Source: Clostridiales bacterium UBA2432
GTDB taxonomy: Bacteria > Bacillota > Clostridia > Lachnospirales > Vallitaleaceae
Direction of reading: 5' to 3'
Assembly: GCA_002342805.1 (NCBI GenBank)
Contig: DDQW01000003.1
Location: 36,137-66,631, forward strand
Length of the DNA stretch: 30,495 bases
Positions 23,201-30,495 of the stretch are shown here, piece by piece. The notes under the pieces are model-generated. The model made no database searches. It saw only the letters and a list, made by a program, of their open reading frames with translations, and had not been told where the DNA came from. The position numbers were made by a program, and so were the translations under genes. Each line of letters opens with the position of its first letter. Within the stretch, counting starts at the first letter, position 1.

Positions 23201-23229
23201 AGTATAACATAAGTGAGAATGGTTTTCAA
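23201..23229 (-). promoter_or_regulatory. suf operon promoter
   Basis: Minus-strand reading: TTGAAA (23224-23229), 17-base spacer, TATACT (23201-23206), ten of twelve consensus positions, 54 bases before sufC. It starts just past the stop of the upstream amidase gene. Confidence 0.82.
23214..23228 (-). promoter_or_regulatory. Second Fur-like box over the suf -35 region
   Basis: Plus-strand reading TGAGAATGGTTTTCA matches the 7-1-7 Fur consensus at 11 of 14 positions and covers the -35 and part of the spacer. It is weaker than the downstream box, but its placement is what a repressor would need. Confidence 0.45.
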
Positions 23230-23247
23230 TACCGTTCTTTAACTATA

Positions 23248-25422
23248 TTACTTATTCATAATATATTCATATATAGCTTTTTCAGTGACCTCGGCTAATT
23301 GTTGCAAAATAGCGTCTTGTTGCAATAATGCAATATCATCAGGATTGGTCATATAGCCATATTCAAGAATAATTGACGGCATTTCTGTATTTCTAAGCAC
23401 ATATAGTTTATTATTATTCTTAATAGCTCGAACCGGATAATTGGGCATTGCCTCTCGAAGTTTTTCTAAAAATATCTTGCCGAACTCAACTTCTGTCGCT
23501 GACTTTTCCCAACCGGTTGTAGTATAAACTTCAAGTCCACGTACATGGACACCTGCCGGATTGCTTTTTAAATCAAGTGCATTGTTATGCATGGCTACAA
23601 ACAAGTCCGCTTCTAAGTCATTGGCCAATGTTGTTCGTTGGCCTAGAGAAACCGTTTCATCTGTCGAGCGCGTAAAGTAATATTTAATGTCCGTATTACT
23701 TTCTGTATAGGGATAGATATATTCCATAAGCTTCATATTTAAGTCTTTTTCATCGATACCATAATAAACCGCTCCCGGCTGAGACCCGCCGTGACCCGGA
23801 TCAAGGACAACGATATGCTCATAAATATCTCTAGGTTTTGTACCGTAAATATAATAATAATTTTCATCCTCTTCAATCGTATACTCATAAATATGTTTCC
23901 CATGAAGGCGTACAAGAGACACATTGTTTTCGACCATTAATTCAATCGTATCATATTTAGTGTCATGAATATGAATTTCTTCATCGTCTCGAATCGAATC
24001 AATGACTTGATCATAACGAATAACCGCTTCTTTTTTGAAATAATCATAACTCAAATCAAAACCTGCCTCTTTTGGCAAAATCACGGCATCATTCTTACTT
24101 TTATCATAGGTCAGTTGTTCAAAGAAAAGAGGCTCAAAAACAATTTTTGTTTTATTATCTTCTTCATCATACTCAATGGAATAATCCACATGTTCTTCCG
24201 TTCCTATGGACAAGCGCATCGTCGAGTCGTCTTTTTGTGCAAGTTTTACCCAGTCTAAAAATTGACCTTCTATACGCATAAACCGTTGATTTCCAATAAG
24301 ATTCACACTATTTGAAAAGTCGAATACGAGTCCTCTTGGGGTCTCCATTCGCATGATCATAGCGTTTCGATAATCACCTGCCAGTTCAATATAGTCCCCT
24401 TGACGATCTTGGGCAATGATTAGTTCTGATAGTCCGATTTCATTAAAGCTAATCTCGATCTCTGTTCGATCACGATTTAGACTGACCTCCCGCGGTATTG
24501 TTTTTTTCTTTAAGTCAAATACAAATCGCCCGGTCATTTTTTCTTCATCATATTGACTGGTCCGAATTGCATCTGTATATAAGCTCTTGTCCGTTCGAAT
24601 CGTTCCCGGGACCTCTTCCATATCAACACCATTAATATCGACAATCAGCTTATTATCCCAGATAACCGCATTAACCGAAGACATGGAGCTTGCCGCTTTA
24701 ATATAATGCTTTGACTCATCTTCGTTGCTTGAAACTTCAATAACCTCTGTAAGCGGATAGTCAAAGCTATCTTTGTATTCTGTAAATTTGACAATCTCTT
24801 GAGGAATATCTTTTTTTATGTGAATGCTATTTTCGCGTAAAGCTGTTGGAAGCTCAGGAACCTCTGTAGTGGGTATTAATTCAACTAAATTTGACGTCGA
24901 CGCTAAGAGTCCAAATTCATCATATATTTCACCTTGAAGGGAAATATGATAGGTATCCGGGTCCCATAAAACTTCATATCCTAAACTTTCTGTTATAAAT
25001 CGTATCGGAACCATGGTTTTTGTTACCCCAACGGCTTGATCCGAAATCAAAATCGGAGGCACATCTAATTCAATGGGTTGGCCGTTGACATAGGCATAAG
25101 GATCACCAATACTTAGTTCGATTTTAATATCTTCACGCTCGACAATGACGGTTTGCGTTTCGCCAATCCATGATACTTTCGCCTGAATATTGACAGATTC
25201 CATCACTTCACGTACTGGAACAAGCGTTCTACCGTTAATAATAACCGGGTCCATTCCATCCGGTTGAATCGGATCATTATTCACATCAATCGTGACTTCT
25301 TTTGCAGTATATATATGTTCTACGCCTTCATAGATGAGTACTCGCTCACGCCCATAGTTTGTCGTGCCCATCGCAATCATGAAAACGATTATTGTAGCAA
25401 TAATCTTTAAACGTTTATTCAT
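23248..25422 (-). CDS. N-acetylmuramoyl-L-alanine amidase with copper-amine-oxidase-N and AMIN-like domains
   Basis: A 724-aa exported cell-wall hydrolase that cleaves the amide bond between MurNAc and the stem peptide. Residues 1-25 are a signal peptide or signal anchor. Residues about 45-165 are a copper-amine-oxidase-N-like pair (GRTLVPVREVMES, MVPIRFITESLGYEV), a cell-surface module common in Clostridia. The middle (about 225-500) has AMIN-like beta strands (FVFDLKKK, GLVFDFSNSV) that may bind peptidoglycan. The C-terminal Amidase_3 domain carries the zinc ligands H544 in DPGHGG, E558 and H612 in AMHNNA, and the catalytic E687 in ILEYGYMTN. AAGGAG precedes the ATG, which overlaps the GDT1-like gene by eight bases. 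Longer than a minimal amidase because of the N-terminal modules. Confidence 0.93.
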   Translation of the reverse strand: MNKRLKIIATIIVFMIAMGTTNYGRERVLIYEGVEHIYTAKEVTIDVNNDPIQPDGMDPVIINGRTLVPVREVMESVNIQAKVSWIGETQTVIVEREDIKIELSIGDPYAYVNGQPIELDVPPILISDQAVGVTKTMVPIRFITESLGYEVLWDPDTYHISLQGEIYDEFGLLASTSNLVELIPTTEVPELPTALRENSIHIKKDIPQEIVKFTEYKDSFDYPLTEVIEVSSNEDESKHYIKAASSMSSVNAVIWDNKLIVDINGVDMEEVPGTIRTDKSLYTDAIRTSQYDEEKMTGRFVFDLKKKTIPREVSLNRDRTEIEISFNEIGLSELIIAQDRQGDYIELAGDYRNAMIMRMETPRGLVFDFSNSVNLIGNQRFMRIEGQFLDWVKLAQKDDSTMRLSIGTEEHVDYSIEYDEEDNKTKIVFEPLFFEQLTYDKSKNDAVILPKEAGFDLSYDYFKKEAVIRYDQVIDSIRDDEEIHIHDTKYDTIELMVENNVSLVRLHGKHIYEYTIEEDENYYYIYGTKPRDIYEHIVVLDPGHGGSQPGAVYYGIDEKDLNMKLMEYIYPYTESNTDIKYYFTRSTDETVSLGQRTTLANDLEADLFVAMHNNALDLKSNPAGVHVRGLEVYTTTGWEKSATEVEFGKIFLEKLREAMPNYPVRAIKNNNKLYVLRNTEMPSIILEYGYMTNPDDIALLQQDAILQQLAEVTEKAIYEYIMNK

Positions 25423-26482
25423 TTCTTCTCTCCTTTAAATCTATATGCGATGATTCGTCATTTTCAATAATCATTTTTTCAATAATCCGCTGTATTGTTT
25501 GAACTTCATTGTATATTAAATCCCGCTGTTTATATCGCTCTAAAAATTCTAAACTAATATCATGCATCACTTTGAGCTGCTCATTGGGAAACTTATTCTT
25601 TTCATGTAATAGTTCTTCAACCAATTCAATATGCTCATGGTCAAGACGATCCGTCTCCATCTCATGAATAATATGATAAATTAATCCAATACCACATTGT
25701 TGATTTTTACAATATTCACAATTTTCTGTTCCTAAACATATATCTTTAATGACACTCTTAAATTGATGGGTAAACTGATATAATTCTTCGGCTGCTTTTC
25801 GAAAAGGTGTCAATTCACCATTTTTAACACCTCGATAAAATAAGTAAATTATTGCACTGATTGTTACGGCAAGTATCACAAAGAATCCGACGAGTGTATA
25901 GCTATTAATCCATGCTTCAGGTGTTGATGTTACTAATTTGACGACACCAAAACCTAGAAATATGGAGCTTGAACCTAGTTTAATACCCAATTCCGGAATC
26001 TTGTCACCTAATTTACTTCCTACAAAGATGCCCAAACTGCTTGTCACAAGCATCCCCGTCACAGTACCTAAGAGTACCAAAAAAGGATAAGCCGCATCAA
26101 CGGCTAATGTAATTGCCGTTAATTGCGTCTTATCTCCTAACTCACCTATAAAAAAAGCGGATGCAACGGTCATAATAGCACCATGCTTTTTCAATGTAGC
26201 AAGATCTTCTTCCTCCTCATCAGAAGCAGTTAAGGTCCAAATGGAAAAAAGAACAAAAGCCAATCCGGCAATTGTTTGTAAAATAGCCGGATTGATATAA
26301 CTTCCTAAAACACTTCCAAAAACAACTGCTAATCCATGGTTCAAAAAAGAACCGATAAAAATACCAAGTAAAACATAACGCATTTTATATTTTGTCGCAA
26401 ACATCATGGCAAGAATTTGAGTCTTATCTCCCATCTCAGCTGCAAATATCAAAAATAAAGCGCCTATATATTCTGTAAACAT
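25415..26482 (-). CDS. GDT1/TMEM165 (UPF0016) cation transporter with cysteine-bearing C-terminal extension
   Basis: Six to seven membrane segments in the first 215 residues contain the two family signatures ExGDKT, E16-MGDKT and E114-LGDKT. Family members export Mn2+ or exchange Ca2+/Mn2+ for protons; bacterial homologues such as MneA and Mnx remove manganese. Unlike the usual 190-230-aa proteins, this one has about 130 extra residues: a helical, charged cytosolic tail with C249, C255, C258 and C263 (CxxxxxCxxCxxxxC), which could bind a metal or an Fe-S cluster and act as a sensor. The start is weakly served (AGGGTG inside the end of the rseC-like gene), one base after that gene's stop, so it depends on coupled translation. 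The metal specificity is inferred. Confidence 0.88.
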   Translation of the reverse strand: MFTEYIGALFLIFAAEMGDKTQILAMMFATKYKMRYVLLGIFIGSFLNHGLAVVFGSVLGSYINPAILQTIAGLAFVLFSIWTLTASDEEEEDLATLKKHGAIMTVASAFFIGELGDKTQLTAITLAVDAAYPFLVLLGTVTGMLVTSSLGIFVGSKLGDKIPELGIKLGSSSIFLGFGVVKLVTSTPEAWINSYTLVGFFVILAVTISAIIYLFYRGVKNGELTPFRKAAEELYQFTHQFKSVIKDICLGTENCEYCKNQQCGIGLIYHIIHEMETDRLDHEHIELVEELLHEKNKFPNEQLKVMHDISLEFLERYKQRDLIYNEVQTIQRIIEKMIIENDESSHIDLKERRNE

Positions 26483-26483
26483 G

Positions 26484-26927
26484 CTAACACCCTATATCTT
26501 CTTTTGTTGTATCAACAATTCGAATGGCTCGTGGCTTATAGGTTTTTGTATTAAAACGGTGTTCATTTACATGTAATATTAAAAAGGTTATTCCGGCGCC
26601 TAAGATACCGAAAATAAAACTAACCGCATCTGAATAGATAGGAATATATGCATTTCCCACAACCATTCCGATAAGCAGGCCAAACAGCAAACCCAAAAGA
26701 GGAATACCATACATTAATCCGACCGCTTTTAAGAAATTTGTTTCTTCAAGATAGATTTCTACCCATTCATCTTCATGGGCTTCGCATACATTATTTGCAT
26801 GAATAAACATATCTTTACTCTCTAATCCTGCTGCACATGCTCCACACTTTGCACATGCTTCTTGTCTAAATAAGCGAACGACGACTTCGTCTTTATCCAC
26901 TTTTGTTACTTGACCAATTTCAGCCAT
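26484..26927 (-). CDS. RseC/MucC-family membrane protein
   Basis: A 147-aa protein with an N-terminal cysteine cluster, C25, C28 and C31 (ACAKCGACAAG), and two membrane segments (about 66-90 and 100-121), the layout of the RseC_MucC family. In E. coli RseC takes part in SoxR reduction with the Rnf-like Rsx complex, and its cysteines are thought to hold an Fe-S or metal centre. In Clostridia such proteins usually sit near rnf genes; none is visible here. AAGGAG precedes the ATG. It follows the aldo/keto reductase gene by 21 bases and is directly coupled to the GDT1-like gene. Confidence 0.87.
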   Translation of the reverse strand: MAEIGQVTKVDKDEVVVRLFRQEACAKCGACAAGLESKDMFIHANNVCEAHEDEWVEIYLEETNFLKAVGLMYGIPLLGLLFGLLIGMVVGNAYIPIYSDAVSFIFGILGAGITFLILHVNEHRFNTKTYKPRAIRIVDTTKEDIGC

Positions 26928-26948
26928 CTTGTCACTCCTTAATTCTCC

Positions 26949-27950
26949 CTAAGCCTTCATACTCTCAAGAATCGTATCAATTCTCTGCAATTCTGCATCC
27001 GAAAAATCAAGATTCTTAATTGTTGCCACACTATCTTCAATCTGACTCACTTTACTTGCGCCAATTAGCGCTGTTGTTATTCTATCATCTCTGAGCGTCC
27101 ATGACAAGGCCATTTGTGCAAGAGATTGATTTCTTTCTTTTGCAAGCTCATTTAAATCACGTATTCCTGCTAATAATTCTTCCGTAATTTTATCTTCGGT
27201 TAAGAATTGACTTCCGCTTGCTGCGCGTGAATCTTCCGGTATATCCTTTAGATATTTATTTGTCAACAATCCTTGCGCTAGAGGGCTAAAGACAATATTA
27301 CCAATTCCATATTTTTCTGTAACATCTTTAAGTCCGTCTTCTTCAATCCAGCGATCTAGCATGCTGTATCGAGGTTGTGTCATAACGACGGGTGTTTTTA
27401 GTTCTTTTAAAATCTTTAGAGCTTCTTTAGCTTGACTACCTTTATAATTTGAGATACCTACATACAAGGCTTTCCCTTGTCTTACGGCTTGATCAAGTGC
27501 AAGCATGGTCTCTTCAACCGGAGTATCAGCATCCGGACGGTGATGATAAAATATATCCACATAATCAAGTCCCATTCGTTCTAAACTTTGATCCAAACTT
27601 GACAGCAAATATTTTCTTGACCCAAAATCTCCATAAGGTCCCGGCCACATGTAATATCCTGCTTTTGTTGAAATAATCATTTCATCACGATACGTCTTCA
27701 TATCTTCTCGTAAAATGCGTCCAAAGTTTTTTTCAGCACTTCCTGCCGGCGGTCCATAATTATTGGCCAAATCAAAATGCGTAATACCTAAGTCAAATGC
27801 TCTATGTATCATTTTTCTACTTATATCAACCTGTGTTACATCACCAAAATTATGCCATAGTCCAAGTGAAATTAAGGGTAATTTTAAACCTGTTTTTCCT
27901 GCACGACGATAAATCATGTTTTCATATCTTGTTTCATCTGCTTTGTACAT
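26949..27950 (-). CDS. Aldo/keto reductase, YghZ-like
   Basis: A 333-aa NADPH-dependent oxidoreductase with the TIM-barrel AKR pattern. The catalytic tetrad is visible: D and Y in HFDLANNYGP, K in ISTKAGYYM and H in FYHHRPD. C-terminal ALIGASKVSQIEDS binds the NADPH phosphate. The opening (YRRAGKTGLKLPLISLGLWHNFG) and AGSAEKNFG resemble E. coli YghZ, an L-glyceraldehyde-3-phosphate/methylglyoxal reductase, and the related potassium-channel beta subunits. The physiological substrate is uncertain. AGGAGG lies six bases before the ATG. It starts about 35 bases after the aspS terminator and begins a four-gene unit (AKR, RseC-like, GDT1-like, amidase). I could not place its promoter. Confidence 0.92.
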   Translation of the reverse strand: MYKADETRYENMIYRRAGKTGLKLPLISLGLWHNFGDVTQVDISRKMIHRAFDLGITHFDLANNYGPPAGSAEKNFGRILREDMKTYRDEMIISTKAGYYMWPGPYGDFGSRKYLLSSLDQSLERMGLDYVDIFYHHRPDADTPVEETMLALDQAVRQGKALYVGISNYKGSQAKEALKILKELKTPVVMTQPRYSMLDRWIEEDGLKDVTEKYGIGNIVFSPLAQGLLTNKYLKDIPEDSRAASGSQFLTEDKITEELLAGIRDLNELAKERNQSLAQMALSWTLRDDRITTALIGASKVSQIEDSVATIKNLDFSDAELQRIDTILESMKA

Positions 27951-27983
27951 ATGCTACCTCCTAAAAATTAAATAATTTCAAAA

Positions 27984-28016
27984 AAAATAAAAGAGTGACT
28001 TCCACTCTTTTATTTT
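27984..28016 (-). terminator. Terminator of the hisS-aspS unit
   Basis: AAAATAAAAGAGTG (27984-27997) and CACTCTTTTATTTT (28003-28016) pair perfectly over 14 bases around a 5-base loop. On the minus strand it continues into a T-run (27981-27987 are all A on the plus strand), ending transcription 30 bases after aspS. Confidence 0.92.
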
Positions 28017-28045
28017 ACCTCATAAAGTACACTTTAAGTCAAATT

Positions 28046-29845
28046 TTAATCTTCAACTTCAAATAAGTCTACTTTTATGCTTAATTCTTCAAGTTGTTGC
28101 TCGTCAACGACACCCGGTGCTTTTGTCATTGGACAGGATGCATCTTTAATCTTAGGAAAAGCAATAACTTCACGAATACTATCCGCTTTTGCCATGAGCA
28201 TGACAATACGATCTAAACCATATGCTAATCCGCCATGTGGTGGAACTCCATATTTAAATGCGTCGAGCAAGAATCCAAATCGCTCATATGCATCTTCTTG
28301 ACTAAAGCCCAGTGCGGCAAACATTTTTTCTTGAACATCTCGCTGATGAATACGAATACTTCCTCCACCGATTTCATTACCATTTAAGCATATATCATAG
28401 GCTTGAGCTCTTACTTTTTCCGGTTGGGAATCTAATAAATGTAAATCTTCTTCCATCGGCATTGTAAATGGATGATGCATGGCTGTATAGCGTTTATGTT
28501 CAGCATTCCACTCAACTAATGGGAACTCAGTTACCCATACAAATTCATAGGTGTTTTTATCCAGCAAGTCCAGACGTCGAGCTAATTCTAAACGTAAGGC
28601 ACCTAATGATGCATAAACGATGTCGTTCGTATCTGCGCCGAAGAATAGAATATCCCCAGGTTTTCCTTCCATCTTTTCAATGATCTTTTCAACAACATCA
28701 TCATCTAAGAATTTTGTAATAGCTGATTTAAGTGTACCGTCGTCATTAATAACAATGTATGCCATACCTTTAGCACCATATGTTTTCACATATTCTGTCA
28801 AGGCGTCAATCTGACGTCGAGGTAGGTTCGCCAAGCCTTTTCCGTTAACACCACGCACAGAACCACCATTTTTCAAAGCATCTGTAAACACTTTAAATCC
28901 ACATGTTTCAACAAGTTCTGACACATCCACAAGTTCAAGTCCAAAACGTGTATCCGGCTTATCTGATCCATAACGATCCATTGCTTCTTTATAAGTGATT
29001 CGTTTAATCGGAAGTTCAATATCGATATTCATAACATCTTTAAACATTTTTTGAAGAAGGCGCTCATTAACTTCAATAACATCATCAACAGAAACGAAGG
29101 ACATTTCCATATCTATTTGTGTAAATTCCGGTTGACGGTCTGCCCTTAAATCTTCATCTCGAAAACACTTGGTAATCTGATAATATTTATCATAACCAGA
29201 CAACATAAGTAATTGCTTGAAAATTTGTGGTGATTGAGGTAATGCATAAAAATGTCCCGGATTCACGCGACTAGGAACCAAATAATCTCTTGCACCTTCA
29301 GGTGTTGATTTGGTTAACATTGGCGTCTCAATGTCTAAGAAACCTTCACTATTCATGAAGTCGCGGGTCGTTTGTGTCACTTGATTTCGTAGCATTAGAT
29401 TACGTTGGATGTCCGGACGACGTAAGTCTAAATACCGGTATTTTAATCGTAAATCTTCTTTAACATTGGAATCTTCTTCAATCTGAAAGGGAGTTGTTTC
29501 TGCTTCAGATAGTAGACGTAATTCATGAGCACGCACTTCAATGGTACCTGTTTTTAAGTTTTGATTAACGGTTTCTTCGGAACGTTTTTCAACGAGTCCT
29601 TTTGCTGCAATAACATATTCTGTTCGAATTTTTTCAGCTTTTTGAAATCCTTCTTGGCCGATGCTGCTTTGGTCAATAACCACTTGAAGGATTCCTGTTC
29701 GATCCCTTACATCTAAGAAAATAACACCACCAAGGTCACGACGTTTTTGAACCCATCCCATAATGGTTACGTCTTGATCAATATGACTTTCTGATACCTC
29801 TGTAAGATAATGAGTTCTGTTTAATCCACGCATTGATTCACTCAT
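28046..29845 (-). CDS. aspS: Aspartyl-tRNA synthetase
   Basis: AspRS charges tRNA-Asp with aspartate; class II enzyme, 599 aa, the long bacterial form with the GAD insert. The N-terminal OB fold that binds the anticodon carries VTIMGWVQKRRDLGG and FLDVRDRTG. Motif 2 is FRDEDLRADRQPEFTQID and motif 3 is GLAYGLDRIVML. AAGGAGG lies nine bases before ATG 29845; a second ATG at residue 5 is less well spaced. The ATG overlaps the hisS stop codon as ATGA, a sign of coupled translation. I see no T-box in the overlap; any such leader would be upstream of hisS, outside the window. Confidence 0.98.
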   Translation of the reverse strand: MSESMRGLNRTHYLTEVSESHIDQDVTIMGWVQKRRDLGGVIFLDVRDRTGILQVVIDQSSIGQEGFQKAEKIRTEYVIAAKGLVEKRSEETVNQNLKTGTIEVRAHELRLLSEAETTPFQIEEDSNVKEDLRLKYRYLDLRRPDIQRNLMLRNQVTQTTRDFMNSEGFLDIETPMLTKSTPEGARDYLVPSRVNPGHFYALPQSPQIFKQLLMLSGYDKYYQITKCFRDEDLRADRQPEFTQIDMEMSFVSVDDVIEVNERLLQKMFKDVMNIDIELPIKRITYKEAMDRYGSDKPDTRFGLELVDVSELVETCGFKVFTDALKNGGSVRGVNGKGLANLPRRQIDALTEYVKTYGAKGMAYIVINDDGTLKSAITKFLDDDVVEKIIEKMEGKPGDILFFGADTNDIVYASLGALRLELARRLDLLDKNTYEFVWVTEFPLVEWNAEHKRYTAMHHPFTMPMEEDLHLLDSQPEKVRAQAYDICLNGNEIGGGSIRIHQRDVQEKMFAALGFSQEDAYERFGFLLDAFKYGVPPHGGLAYGLDRIVMLMAKADSIREVIAFPKIKDASCPMTKAPGVVDEQQLEELSIKVDLFEVED

Positions 29846-30495
29846 GCTTGTTTTCCTCCTTGTTGAATCTGAATATAGGAAGCGACTTCTTCCATCGTTA
29901 ACTCGTCTTGTTCTCCGGTTTTCATGTTTTTAATTGTTATTTTATTTGTTTTGATTTCATCTTCACCAATAATTAACGAATATAATGCATTAATTTTATT
30001 GGCGTATTTCATTTGTGCGCGTACCGATTTTCCTAACAAATCTGTAGTACAACGAATGTGCTGTTCTCTTAAAGCATAAGTCATGGCCATAACCTTACTT
30101 TTGGCTGATTGGCCCATATAGCCAATATAAAGATCCATTTTTTCTTTTGCTTCCGGTTTGCCTTGAGTATTTTCAATGGTTAATAACAAGCGTTCGATAC
30201 CTGCGCCAAACCCAATTGCCGGTGTTGAAGTTCCGCCCATTTCTTCAATAAGATAGTCATATCGACCACCGCCACAAACGGTTCCTTGGGCACCAATATC
30301 TTCAGATATAAATTCAAAAACCGTACGGGTATAATAATCTAAACCACGTACAATCCATGGATTAACTTCATAAGGAATATTCATGCTATCTAGTAGTTCC
30401 TTTACCCCTTCAAAATGTTCCTTATCCGCATCATCTAGATGATCAATCATTAAGGGAGCATCTTTCATGATGGTCTGGCAAGATTCATTTTTACA
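29842..30495 (-). CDS. hisS: Histidyl-tRNA synthetase, C-terminal part (5' end outside window)
   Basis: The frame is open to the window edge (30495), reading CKNESCQTI before the first internal ATG at 30468, which is not the true start. About 217 residues of the roughly 420-residue enzyme are present. GLDYYTRTVFEF is the histidine-binding motif of HisRS, GGGRYDYLIEEMGG the next conserved block, and PAIGFGAGIERL is class II motif 3. The last about 95 residues are the anticodon-binding domain (DLYIGYMGQSA to VASYIQIQQ). It overlaps aspS by four bases, the common hisS-aspS pair of Firmicutes. Confidence 0.97.
   Translation of the reverse strand, partial: CKNESCQTIMKDAPLMIDHLDDADKEHFEGVKELLDSMNIPYEVNPWIVRGLDYYTRTVFEFISEDIGAQGTVCGGGRYDYLIEEMGGTSTPAIGFGAGIERLLLTIENTQGKPEAKEKMDLYIGYMGQSAKSKVMAMTYALREQHIRCTTDLLGKSVRAQMKYANKINALYSLIIGEDEIKTNKITIKNMKTGEQDELTMEEVASYIQIQQGGKQA

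Noticed and set aside
29842..29880. T-box leader in front of aspS
   Set aside because: aspS overlaps hisS by four bases, leaving no leader; any T-box would be upstream of hisS outside the window.
1..30495. tRNA, rRNA, CRISPR array, insertion sequence or phage genes
   Set aside because: No cloverleaf, spaced repeats, transposase or integrase reading frame, or terminal inverted repeats were seen.

Overview
The window is AT-rich, densely packed DNA from an anaerobic Gram-positive bacterium, most likely a member of Clostridia (Firmicutes). This placement rests on strong AGGAGG-type ribosome sites, a sufCBDSU operon with SufU, a giant 2-hydroxyacyl-CoA dehydratase activase, a rubredoxin-like protein and a CoA-disulfide reductase/rhodanese/TusA/DsrE fusion. 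No phage, insertion sequence, CRISPR array, rRNA or tRNA gene was seen. No gene-free stretch exceeds 300 bases; the longest is 13640-13871.

Layout. (1) 1-7334, minus strand: a zinc-ribbon pseudo-receiver protein, the activase, the GTPase Era and a TPR-GGDEF diguanylate cyclase that runs off the left edge. (2) 7320-9983, minus: one promoter followed by three small membrane proteins, a MocR-type regulator whose PLP lysine is replaced by threonine, and a fourth membrane protein. This is the least explained unit in the window. (3) 9997-13871, mixed strands: a NdpA-type nucleoid-associated protein, DNA polymerase IV, a rubredoxin-like protein behind a consensus promoter and a Fur-like box, a flavodoxin, and a small protein resembling a degenerate nucleotidyltransferase. 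(4) 13711-16355, plus: a four-module sulfur-handling flavoprotein with a perfect 13-bp inverted repeat directly against its -35 box. (5) 16344-18180: a DUF3810-like membrane metalloprotease-like protein and an unrecognised exported protein. (6) 18185-23229, minus: the complete SUF iron-sulfur cluster assembly operon with two Fur-like boxes at its promoter. (7) 23248-27950, minus: aldo/keto reductase, RseC-like protein, GDT1/UPF0016 cation transporter with a cysteine-bearing tail, and a cell-wall amidase. (8) 27984-30495, minus: aspS and the 3' part of hisS, ended by a strong terminator.

How the genes fit together. Several units concern iron, sulfur and redox balance in an anaerobe: SUF assembly, the rubredoxin-like protein, the flavodoxin, the CoA-persulfide-type reductase and the [4Fe-4S] activase. 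The Fur-like boxes of the suf and rubredoxin units are almost identical (14 of 15 bases), suggesting shared control by a Fur/PerR-family repressor that is not encoded here. The rest is housekeeping (Era, Pol IV, AspRS, HisRS), envelope functions and signalling.
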